From Rhodanobacter thiooxydans (GTDB taxonomy: Bacteria; Pseudomonadota; Gammaproteobacteria; Xanthomonadales; Rhodanobacteraceae): a stretch of DNA of 64,000 nt. Made by a program: the position numbers and the translations under genes. Positions 52,135 through 60,139 of this stretch are shown here, in pieces. The DNA is taken from positions 1,116,001-1,180,000 of the forward strand of contig NZ_CP088923.1 in assembly GCF_021545845.1 (NCBI RefSeq), in the 5' to 3' direction. The notes beneath the pieces were generated by a model, which worked only from the letters and a program-made list of their open reading frames with translations, did no database searches and was not told where the DNA came from. Every line of letters begins with the position of its first letter. Position 1 is the first letter of the stretch.

Positions 52135-53466
52135 GTGACCTTGTTAACGTATTACTTGGATCTGGCCTGGCGCAGTTGCCGGCGCAGCAAGGCGCTGACC
52201 GCGCTGGTGGTGCTGCTGATGGGTTGCGGCGTGGCCACCTGCATGGTCACCTTCGCGGTGTTTCGCGTGGCCGCGGCCGATCCGATTCCGTGGAAATACG
52301 ACCAGTTGTTCGTGCCGCAGATCGACAACTTCGGGCCGGCGCACAACGGGAAGGGCGAGCCGCCGATCCTGCTCAGCTACACCGATGCGCAGGCGCTGCT
52401 GCACGCGCGGCAGGCGAAGAGGCAGGTACTGATCTACGGCAGCAAGTGGACGCTGCTGCCGGACGACGCGCGGCAGCAGCCGTTGCCGCAGGAAGGCGAT
52501 GCGGTCAGCAGCGATTTCTTCGCGATGTTCGACGCGCGCTTCCGCTACGGCGGCGGCTGGTCGGCCAGCGATGACAACCAGCGCGCGGCGGTCGTCGTGA
52601 TCAGCAGCGCGCTCAATCAGAAGCTGTTCGGCGGCGCCGACAGCGTGGGCCGCGAGATCAACCTGGACGCGCACGTCTACCGCATCGTCGGCGTGCTGGA
52701 CGACCGGGAGCCGCGCCCGCGCTACTTCGACGTGGCCAGCACGTTCTATGCCTTCAGCCATCCGCGGCAGCTCTACCTGCCGTTCAGTCGCGCCATCGAT
52801 GTGCAGAAGGCCACCACCGGGCAGTTCTACTGCAGCGCGAATACCGTCGGTCCCGACCTGCCGGACTGGAGCAGCGTGCTGCGCAGCGAATGCGCGTGGG
52901 TTGCGGCTTGGGTGGAATTACCGGCGCACGCTGACGTGGCGCGTTACCGCGACTGGCTGCGCAACTACGCGGCTGAGCAGCAGCGCCTCGGTCGCTTTGG
53001 CTGGTCGCCGAATGTGAGCTTGTCCAATGTAGGGCAGTGGCTGCACGTAATGAAAGTGGTGCCGAAGTCGTCCGCGCTGTCGCTGATCGTCTTGGTGAGC
53101 TTCCTGCTGATCTGCCTCGTCAACGTGATCGGTCTGATGCTGGCCCGCTTCATGCGTCGTGCGCCGGAGATCGGCGTGCGGCGCGCGCTGGGGGCGTCGC
53201 GCGGCGCGATCTATCGCCAGTTCCTGACCGAGGCGGCGGCGATCGGGCTGGCTGGTGGCTTGCTGGGCCTGCTGCTGACGGCGCTGGGCATGGCGGGTAT
53301 TGGCGAGGTGTTCGAGCCGGAGATCGCCCGGCTGGCGCGGCCGGATACGTCGCTGTTGCTGCTGACCGTGCTGGTCGCGGTACTCGCCACCTTGATCGCC
53401 GCGCTGTATCCCACCTGGCGCGCCGCCCAGGTGCAGCCGGCGTGGCAGCTGAAGTCGAACGGATGA
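52135..53466 (+). CDS. MacB/FtsX-type ABC permease, subunit 1
   Basis: 443 residues. One N-terminal membrane helix (LTALVVLLMGCGVATCMVTF), a large MacB periplasmic-core domain (about 45-310) and three C-terminal helices with the FtsX signature RAPEIGVRRALGASRGAIYR between helices 2 and 3. GTG start at 52135 (GGGG upstream; a TTG two codons later is possible). No ATP-binding subunit gene is adjacent. Confidence 0.82.
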   Translation: MTLLTYYLDLAWRSCRRSKALTALVVLLMGCGVATCMVTFAVFRVAAADPIPWKYDQLFVPQIDNFGPAHNGKGEPPILLSYTDAQALLHARQAKRQVLIYGSKWTLLPDDARQQPLPQEGDAVSSDFFAMFDARFRYGGGWSASDDNQRAAVVVISSALNQKLFGGADSVGREINLDAHVYRIVGVLDDREPRPRYFDVASTFYAFSHPRQLYLPFSRAIDVQKATTGQFYCSANTVGPDLPDWSSVLRSECAWVAAWVELPAHADVARYRDWLRNYAAEQQRLGRFGWSPNVSLSNVGQWLHVMKVVPKSSALSLIVLVSFLLICLVNVIGLMLARFMRRAPEIGVRRALGASRGAIYRQFLTEAAAIGLAGGLLGLLLTALGMAGIGEVFEPEIARLARPDTSLLLLTVLVAVLATLIAALYPTWRAAQVQPAWQLKSNG

Positions 53467-54707
53467 GCACGATGCAGATTCGACCGATCCTCGCTGCGCT
53501 GCGTCGACACAAGATGGCCACGCTGCTCATTGTGCTGCAGATCGCGCTGACCCTGGCGGTGGTCAGCAACGCGCTGTTCATCGTCAAGACGCGGGTGGTG
53601 CACCTGTCGCGCCCAAGCGGTACCGACGAGGCGCATCTGTTCGCGATCAACAACCAGTGGATCGGCCAGCCGGACGTGCCGCATATCCACGCGCAGATGC
53701 ACGCCGACCTGGCGACCTTGCGCAAGTTGCCGGGCGTGCGCGACGCGTTTGCCAGTCAGGCCTACCCGATGCAGGAAAGCGGCGGCGGGCTGGTGCGCAT
53801 CAAGCATCGGGTCGAGGAAAAGAAGCTGCAGCTGGCGCTTTCCTATTTTGCCGACGAGCACGCGATCGACACGTTCGGCATCGCACTGGTGGCCGGCCGC
53901 AACTTCCGCGCCGACGAGATCGGCAGCCTCGGCCCGTACGACAAGGTGGCGCCGGCCGTCATCATCATCACGCGCGACCTGGCCCACAAGCTGTTCCCTG
54001 ACGGCGCGGCCGTGGGTCGGCGCGTGTATCTCGGGGACGACGGCCCGAGCACGATCATCGGCGTGGTCGATCGGCTGCAAGGCAGTTACGCGGGCAGCGG
54101 CGTACGTTCGATCGACGAATACACAGTGCTGCTGCCGGCGCTTCGCGCCAGCCCCGACGATGGCGTGATCTATCTAGTGCGTGTGCAGCCGGGCCGACTG
54201 GAGGCGGCACTGCACGCGGCGCCGGCGTCGCTGCTTGCACAGAACCGCATGCGCCTGATCAGCCCGGAAGATGGCGTGGTCACGCTGACGCAGGCCCGCA
54301 CGAAAGCTTATGCCACCGATCGCGGCGTGGCGATCATGATGGGTGCGATGTGCACCTTGCTGCTGCTGGCGACCGCCGGCGGGATCGTGGGCTTGAGCAG
54401 CTTCTGGGTCGGCCAGCGGCGCCGTTCGATCGGCGTACGGCGTGCCCTGGGCGCGACGCGTGGCGACATCCTGCGTTATTTCCAGACCGAGAACGCCTTG
54501 ATCGTCGGTATCGGCGCGGTGCTGGGCGTGGCGCTCGGCATCGTCGCGAACCTGTCGTTGATGACGCACTACGAGCTGCCGCGGATGCCGCTGTGGCTGC
54601 TCGGCGTCGGCGCGCTGTCGCTGTGGCTGCTCGGCCAGCTGGCCGTGCTCGGCCCGGCGCGGCGCGCTGCCGCCGTGCCGCCGGTGGAGGCGACACGCTC
54701 AGTATGA
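53463..54707 (+). CDS. MacB/FtsX-type ABC permease, subunit 2
   Basis: 414 residues with the same layout as its upstream partner: N-terminal helix (LLIVLQIALTLAVVSNALFI), MacB_PCD domain, and three C-terminal helices with RRSIGVRRALGATRGDILRY. The ATGA overlap suggests that the two make a heterodimer. The ATPase must be encoded elsewhere. Probable role in export of, or stress signalling by, a peptide or envelope compound; not determinable from sequence. Confidence 0.82.
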   Translation: MSTMQIRPILAALRRHKMATLLIVLQIALTLAVVSNALFIVKTRVVHLSRPSGTDEAHLFAINNQWIGQPDVPHIHAQMHADLATLRKLPGVRDAFASQAYPMQESGGGLVRIKHRVEEKKLQLALSYFADEHAIDTFGIALVAGRNFRADEIGSLGPYDKVAPAVIIITRDLAHKLFPDGAAVGRRVYLGDDGPSTIIGVVDRLQGSYAGSGVRSIDEYTVLLPALRASPDDGVIYLVRVQPGRLEAALHAAPASLLAQNRMRLISPEDGVVTLTQARTKAYATDRGVAIMMGAMCTLLLLATAGGIVGLSSFWVGQRRRSIGVRRALGATRGDILRYFQTENALIVGIGAVLGVALGIVANLSLMTHYELPRMPLWLLGVGALSLWLLGQLAVLGPARRAAAVPPVEATRSV

Positions 54708-54803
54708 GCCGGTGCTTTGGTAAGGCGGGCAGCACCGGCCGCTCTTCGGTATCGCATGGCAGGAGCCGGCGGGCAGTGCCCGCCCTACGATCCGGAACCT
54801 TGT

Positions 54804-54901
54804 TGTAGGAGCGCACCCCCGGATCGAGTCCGGGGCAGGCTCTGTGCGCGATGCTCTTCATCACGTGACGGAAAGCATCGCGCACAGGGTGCGCTCCTAC
54901 A
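54804..54901. repeat. REP/palindromic intergenic repeat
   Basis: TGTAGGAGCGCACCC (54804-54818) and its exact complement (54887-54901) form the outer stem. An inner pair CTGTGCGCGATGCT (54842-54855) / AGCATCGCGCACAG (54874-54887) forms a second stem around CACGTG. The GTAGGAGCGCAC core is familiar as a dispersed palindromic repeat of Xanthomonadales genomes. It separates the convergent permease and regulator genes and may also end transcription. Confidence 0.75.
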
Positions 54902-54922
54902 GGGAGACCTCAGGTTGCGCCT

Positions 54923-56311
54923 TTAGTCGATGCCTAGCTTCTTCAGCTTGTAGCGCAGCGCGCGGAAGGTGATGCCGAGTTTGCGGGCGGCGGCGGTCTT
55001 GTTGTAGCGCGATTCCTCCAGCGCCTTGACGATGGCGGTGCGCTCGAGGTTGCTGATGTAGTCGTCGAGGCCGCCGTCCGCGCCGGTGCTGGCGGCCGCG
55101 GCGGGTGCCGACGGCTGTCCCGGTGCCGCCGGTTCGTGGCTGGGCCGCGCGCTGCGCTGCGGCAGCATCAGGTCGGCCGCCTCGATGGTGCTGCCGTCGC
55201 ACATCGCCATCGCGCGTTCGAGGATGTTCTCCAGCTCGCGCACGTTTCCGGGGAAGTCGTAGGCTTCCAGCGCGCCGCGGGCGGACGGCGACAGCTGGCC
55301 GACGCTTTCCCCACTCTTGCCGGCCAGTGCTTTGAGGATGAACGCGGACAGCTGCGACACGTCGCCGCGGCGTTCGCGCAGCGGCGGCACGCGCAGCTCG
55401 ATCACGTTGATGCGGTAGAACAGGTCCTGGCGGAACTGGCCCTGCTCGACCAGCTGGCCGAGGTTCTTGTGGGTGGCCGACAGGATGCGCGCGTCGACCG
55501 GGATCTCGTCGCGGCCGCCGATCGGGCGCACCGCCTTTTCCTGGATCGCACGCAGCAGCTTCACCTGCATGTGCAGCGGCAGCTCGGCCACCTCGTCGAG
55601 AAACAGCGTGCCGCCCTGGGCGGCCTGGAACAGGCCTTCCTTGTCGGTGCTGGCGCCGGTGAAGCTGCCCTTGCGGTGGCCGAAGAACTCGCTTTCCATC
55701 AGCTCGGACGGGATCGCGCCGCAGTTGACCGGCACGAACGGGCCGCTGGCGCGCGGGCCCTGCTCGTGGATCAGTCGCGCCACCAGCTCCTTGCCTACAC
55801 CGGATTCGCCGGCGATGTACACCGGCGCCTGGTTGCGCGCCAGCTTGGCGATGGTGGCGCGCACCTGCTGCATGGCGCTGGAGTCGCCGATCAGGCGGCT
55901 GGAGTCGCCGGTCTTCGCGGCGGCGGCGCCGCTGCGCCGTTCCTCGGCCAGACGCAGCGCGGTGCGCACCAGCCCGCGCAGCATCTGGATGTCGACCGGC
56001 TTGGAGACGAAATCGAATGCGCCGGCCTTCAGCGCGTTCACTGCGGCGTCGACGTTGCCGTAGGCGGTGATCATCGCCACCGGCATGTCGGGATGCTCCG
56101 CGGCAATCAGTTCGATGATTTCGTGGCCGGTGCCGTCGGGCAGCCGCATGTCGGTGAAGCAAAGGTCGTAACTGCGTTCGGCCAGTGCGCGGCGTGCCTC
56201 GGCGACGGTGCCGACGGCGTCGACCTGCAGGTCCATCCGTCCCAGCGTGATGGTCAGCAGTTCGCGGATGTCGCGTTCATCGTCGATGACCAAAACGGTC
56301 TGGGGATTCAT
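54923..56311 (-). CDS. Sigma-54-dependent response regulator, PilR/NtrC-like
   Basis: 462 residues: receiver (LVIDDERDIRELL, phospho-acceptor in CFTDMRLPDG), AAA+ domain (GESGVGKE Walker A, GSFTGAS sigma-54 contact loop, GGTLFLDEVAELP Walker B, NVRELENILERA) and a C-terminal Fis-type helix-turn-helix (NKTAAARKLGITFRALRYKL). Closest in pattern to PilR, the activator of type IV pilin genes, but no PilS kinase gene is adjacent. Upstream in-frame extension beyond 56311 has no domain character and overlaps a hydrolase gene, so the ATG at 56311 is used. Confidence 0.85.
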   Translation of the reverse strand: MNPQTVLVIDDERDIRELLTITLGRMDLQVDAVGTVAEARRALAERSYDLCFTDMRLPDGTGHEIIELIAAEHPDMPVAMITAYGNVDAAVNALKAGAFDFVSKPVDIQMLRGLVRTALRLAEERRSGAAAAKTGDSSRLIGDSSAMQQVRATIAKLARNQAPVYIAGESGVGKELVARLIHEQGPRASGPFVPVNCGAIPSELMESEFFGHRKGSFTGASTDKEGLFQAAQGGTLFLDEVAELPLHMQVKLLRAIQEKAVRPIGGRDEIPVDARILSATHKNLGQLVEQGQFRQDLFYRINVIELRVPPLRERRGDVSQLSAFILKALAGKSGESVGQLSPSARGALEAYDFPGNVRELENILERAMAMCDGSTIEAADLMLPQRSARPSHEPAAPGQPSAPAAAASTGADGGLDDYISNLERTAIVKALEESRYNKTAAARKLGITFRALRYKLKKLGID

Positions 56312-56496
56312 GGCATGGCGCGTGGCAAACGATGCGTCAGAGAATAACCGGCCGCGGGCTGCGGGGCAAAGATCGGCGGCCGTCCGGGCGGCGGTCGAAA
56401 CAGCGCAGCGTCGCCGCATGCGATGCGGGCATCGGCGGCTGGGCGAAATGCCCATGGCCGCATGCCGGCCAGGGCCTGCAACCCGGCGCCGGCGGT

Positions 56497-58755
56497 TCAG
56501 AGCGCGTGGCGGACCAGCTCCGGCTTGCCGTCGGCGGCGCGGCGCACCGTGATGTCGTAGTAGCGGCCGCGCAGGCTTACGTGCCTCAGCGTGAACGACT
56601 TCCACGCCGGTGGCAGCACCGGCGCGTAGGCTTCGACCAGTCCGTCCCGTTTCAGGCGCAGGCCGGTGAAGCCGTAGAGGATGTTCTGCAGCAGGCCGCC
56701 CGAGGCGGTCAGAAAATAGCCGGTGTTGTTGGTGGCGGTCTCGGTGCGCGCGTTGAACGGCGGCTGCAGCACGCGGGTAGTCAGGTTGCGCTGGAACCAG
56801 GCGCCGGCCGTCTGCGCGTCGCCCAGCGCGGCGGCGGCGATCGACACCGGCGACAGCCCCATGCTGTTCGGCTCCTGCTGCGAGCGGCCGGTCAGCGTCA
56901 TCGCGTAGTCGAAATCGTTGCGGCGCACCTCGGCGCTCATCGGCAGGTCCAGCGAGGGATAGGCGAGCGCCGGCAGCGCGGTGTCGCCCCAGGCGTCGAT
57001 GTCGTGCGGCACGTTTTCGTCGAAATCCAGATGGTGGCCGTCCTTCACCGAGAACGGGATGTACAGCTGCGCCGCGACCTCCGACCAGTGCGGGTCCGGT
57101 CTTGCGCCGACCACGGCCGCGGCGGCGACGGCGATCTCCAGCGCCTTGCGCGCCGAGGCGTTGGTGAAGGTGTCGTTCGGCACGTCGTTGTAGGCCTCCA
57201 GCACAGAGGTGACGTGGTGGATCTCGTAGCGGTGCCGGTCTGCCACCCAGGTCGCGCGGCTGGCCCAGAAATCCGCCACGTCGCGGATCACCGGCCAGCC
57301 GTGGCGGGCCAGCCACTGGCGGTCGCCGCTGGCCAGGTAGTACTGCCACTGGGCGATGGCGATGTCGGCGTTGACGTGGATCTCGCGCTCGCCGAGCACG
57401 TAGGCCATGTGCGGGGTCTGCTCGCTGCCGTTCTGCGGATCGGCCTCCCACGGGAACATCGCGCCGCGCAGGCCGCGGGCCTGCGCCCGGGCCTCGGCCG
57501 CCGGCAGGGTGCGGGAGCGGAACATCACCAGCGATTTCGCCCGCTGCGGATGCAACAGCAGCAGCGCGGGAAAGACCCAGGTGTCGCTGTCCCAGAACAC
57601 GTGGCCGGCGTAGCCGGGCGTCATGCCGCAGGCGCCAGTCGGCCAGGCGGTGTCGGCGGTGACGTTGGACAGCAGGTAGTAGAGGTCGGAGTGCACGACC
57701 TGCTGCGCCTGCGGATCGCCGTCGATGCGGATGTCCGATTGCCACAGTTCGCTCCAGGCGTGGCGGTGCGCGTCCAGCAGGCGATCGAAGCCAGCCGTGC
57801 GCGCGGCCGTGGCCAGCGTGCGGTCCGCCTTCGCGTCGCCACCCCAGCCCGCGCGCGACAGCGCGACGAACCTAGTGAAGGTGTAGGTCTGGCCCTTGCG
57901 CACCTTTGCGGTGAGGTTCAGCGCCAGCCGATAACGGCTCCGGTAGACCCGCAGGTCGCTGGGCTGCAGGTCCGCGGGCAGCTCGATCGCAGCCGCCTCG
58001 GCCATCGACAGGCCTTGTTCGGCGCGGCCGTCCAGCCACAGCGTGCGGTCGGCCGCGTCGCCGTCGGCGGCCGTGACGTGGGTGTCGCCGTGGTACCAGA
58101 GCACCGCGCGGTCGGGCGTGGCCGGCGCGACCGGTTCGAGCTTCAGCTTGTGCGCCGCCACCGCCTCCTGCATCTCGTCGCCGCTCAGCCGCGCCAGCGG
58201 AAGGCGCGGCTGGTGCGGCGCCCACAGGTTCAGCGCGAACGACAGCTGCACCTCACCGTCGAACTCCGGCGTGATCGACAGCCGCGTCGCGGCGAGATGG
58301 GGCGAGGCCTGGCTGACCAGGCTGGTCACCTCGATGCGCGTGGCCCGGCCATGGTCGAGGTAGCGGTAGCGCGTGGTGAGCGTGCCCTCGCGCATATTCA
58401 GCTGCTGCTGGTAGTCCTGGAACACGGCCGGGTCCAGCGCGGCCCGGTTGAGCCAGAAGTGGCCGGCTGGCGAGTGGCCGGTGCTGTAGTCGATCTCGCT
58501 CCAGCCAGGCACCGCGGCGGGACGCGAAATATCGTCCTTGGCGTAGTCCATGAACGCGACCAGGTAGGCCAGGTTGCCCTCGGTGCCGCGCGGCGAGGTC
58601 AGCGTCGACTGGTAGCCGTTGCCGAGCTGGCCGGGAAAGTAGCTGGCGAAGTCCTTCGCGGTGGCCGTCAGCAGGAAGCTGGGGTCAGTCGCGGCTTGCG
58701 CCGGCGCGGCGACGATCAGGAACAGGCCGGCGAGGAGTGCGTGGCGCAGTTTCAT
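56497..58755 (-). CDS. GH65-like glycoside hydrolase, secreted
   Basis: 752 residues, signal peptide 1-21 (MKLRHALLAGLFLIVAAPAQ). N-terminal beta-sandwich, then an (alpha/alpha)6 barrel with GHVFWDSDTWVFPALLLLHP, LRGAMFPWEADPQNGSEQTP, LGEREIHVNADIAIAQWQYY (catalytic Glu) and NNTGYFLTASGGLLQNILYGF. This is the pattern of acid-trehalase/ATH1-type GH65 hydrolases rather than cytoplasmic phosphorylases, in line with export. Probably splits an alpha-linked glucosyl disaccharide. Followed leftward by a 185-bp gap to PilR without features. Confidence 0.8.
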   Translation of the reverse strand: MKLRHALLAGLFLIVAAPAQAATDPSFLLTATAKDFASYFPGQLGNGYQSTLTSPRGTEGNLAYLVAFMDYAKDDISRPAAVPGWSEIDYSTGHSPAGHFWLNRAALDPAVFQDYQQQLNMREGTLTTRYRYLDHGRATRIEVTSLVSQASPHLAATRLSITPEFDGEVQLSFALNLWAPHQPRLPLARLSGDEMQEAVAAHKLKLEPVAPATPDRAVLWYHGDTHVTAADGDAADRTLWLDGRAEQGLSMAEAAAIELPADLQPSDLRVYRSRYRLALNLTAKVRKGQTYTFTRFVALSRAGWGGDAKADRTLATAARTAGFDRLLDAHRHAWSELWQSDIRIDGDPQAQQVVHSDLYYLLSNVTADTAWPTGACGMTPGYAGHVFWDSDTWVFPALLLLHPQRAKSLVMFRSRTLPAAEARAQARGLRGAMFPWEADPQNGSEQTPHMAYVLGEREIHVNADIAIAQWQYYLASGDRQWLARHGWPVIRDVADFWASRATWVADRHRYEIHHVTSVLEAYNDVPNDTFTNASARKALEIAVAAAAVVGARPDPHWSEVAAQLYIPFSVKDGHHLDFDENVPHDIDAWGDTALPALAYPSLDLPMSAEVRRNDFDYAMTLTGRSQQEPNSMGLSPVSIAAAALGDAQTAGAWFQRNLTTRVLQPPFNARTETATNNTGYFLTASGGLLQNILYGFTGLRLKRDGLVEAYAPVLPPAWKSFTLRHVSLRGRYYDITVRRAADGKPELVRHAL

Positions 58756-58773
58756 GATCGCTGCAGGCGGCGG

Positions 58774-60042
58774 CTATTTCGCGGTGATCCTGATCGCCAC
58801 CGGCGCCTCGGCGCCGGCGCGGTCGGTCTCGCGCTTGAACAGGAACAGCGTGGCCAGGATCAGGCTCATCGGCAGCAGCGAGAAATAGAACGCGTGGATG
58901 CCGTCGAAGCTGGCGAACACCCGGGCGGTGATGTACGAGCCCAGCGTGCCGCCGAGCGCGGAGAACACCACGATCAGGCCGGTCATCGCCGCATGCATCG
59001 GCTTGGGCAGCGAGCTCAGCGCCACCGAGTTGATCACCGGGTAGATCGGCGCCATCAGCAGGCCGAGCAGCGGGATCAGGTACGCCGCCAGCGGCGCGTT
59101 GAACCAACCGACGTCCGACCGCGCCACCACGCCGCGCGCCAGCGGCAGCACCAGCACGACCAGGACGGCCATCGCCACCACGCATGCGTTGAGCAGTACG
59201 TGCCAGCGCACGCGTTTGAGCACCACGCCGGCGCCGATGCGGCCCAGCGCGGTCATGCCGGCGAGGATGCTGGCGAACTGGATGCTCATCGTGTTCGGCA
59301 GCTTCAGGATCTCGTTGTTGAAGGTGGGCAGCCAGGTGCCGAAGCTCTGCTCGATCAGCACGTACAGGAACGCCGAGGCGAGGAACACGTACACCAGCGG
59401 CCGCACGAACAGCCGCAGCATCTCCAGCAGCGAGTCGGAGAACGAATTGTTGTGCCCGTGCGCGTGCGCGGCGCTTTCGTCCAGGCGGCTGCTGGCCAGC
59501 AGCACGATCACCAGCGCGCAGGCGCCGGCCAGCAGCCAGTACACGTTGACCCACACCGGGTTGCCCGGGTGCAGCGGGTCGACGAACGCGCTGAACAGCC
59601 AGTTGCCGCCGAGCACGCCGAGCATGAACAGGCCTTCGATGGTGTTGGTCAGCCGCGAGTGGGCGACGCGGTCCGTGGTGAGCAGGCCGATCGAGGAATA
59701 CACGCAGACCTTGGCCATCGCAAAGCCGACGCCCACGCAGGCGAACAGCAGCCGCGTGGTCAGGAAGCTGGGGTAGAGCGGCATCAGCACGCAGGCGGCG
59801 CCGACGATCGCCAGCGCCAGCATCATCGAGCGCCGGTAGCCGAACATCGGCAGGAACGAGGCGACCAGGAACGAGGTAAACGCGATGGTGAGGTCCTTGT
59901 AGCGCTCCAGCGCGCTGGCCGCGGGCTTGTCGATGCCGAACGTGGCGATCGACTGCAGGATCACCGTGCCGACGCTGTTGAGCAGGATCGCGAAGATCAT
60001 GTAGATCAGTGCCAGCGCGACAATCATGCGGATTCGGTTCAT
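58774..60042 (-). CDS. MFS transporter in the GH65 locus
   Basis: 422 residues, about twelve helices. MIVALALIYMIFAILLNSVG opens the protein; MFGYRRSMMLALAIVG after helix 2 is the degenerate MFS loop; the N- and C-halves are joined by a hydrophilic loop with HAHGHNN. Resembles FHS/TsgA-like sugar transporters. Probably imports the sugar or disaccharide captured by the TonB receptor encoded 97 bp upstream. GGGGGTGAC gives the ribosome-binding site. Confidence 0.82.
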   Translation of the reverse strand: MNRIRMIVALALIYMIFAILLNSVGTVILQSIATFGIDKPAASALERYKDLTIAFTSFLVASFLPMFGYRRSMMLALAIVGAACVLMPLYPSFLTTRLLFACVGVGFAMAKVCVYSSIGLLTTDRVAHSRLTNTIEGLFMLGVLGGNWLFSAFVDPLHPGNPVWVNVYWLLAGACALVIVLLASSRLDESAAHAHGHNNSFSDSLLEMLRLFVRPLVYVFLASAFLYVLIEQSFGTWLPTFNNEILKLPNTMSIQFASILAGMTALGRIGAGVVLKRVRWHVLLNACVVAMAVLVVLVLPLARGVVARSDVGWFNAPLAAYLIPLLGLLMAPIYPVINSVALSSLPKPMHAAMTGLIVVFSALGGTLGSYITARVFASFDGIHAFYFSLLPMSLILATLFLFKRETDRAGAEAPVAIRITAK

Positions 60043-60075
60043 GTCACCCCCGGCGGTACGGTGTCGGTACGGCGG

Positions 60076-60119
60076 AAAAACGCGGTCCGGACCGCCCTGA
60101 GGTTTCGGTCCGGACCGCG
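60076..60119 (-). terminator. Terminator of the TonB receptor gene
   Basis: CGCGGTCCGGACCG and its perfect complement, separated by 11 bases; read leftward, the stem is followed by TTTTT. It lies 21 bp behind the receptor stop codon, so the MFS gene downstream needs its own promoter or read-through. Confidence 0.85.
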
Positions 60120-60139
60120 TGCCCTGCAACAACCCAGGC

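Noticed and set aside
54923..57745. Extension of the PilR-like gene to 940 codons
   Set aside because: The added N-terminal part is arginine-rich shadow sequence over the GH65 gene; the receiver domain starts normally at the ATG at 56311.
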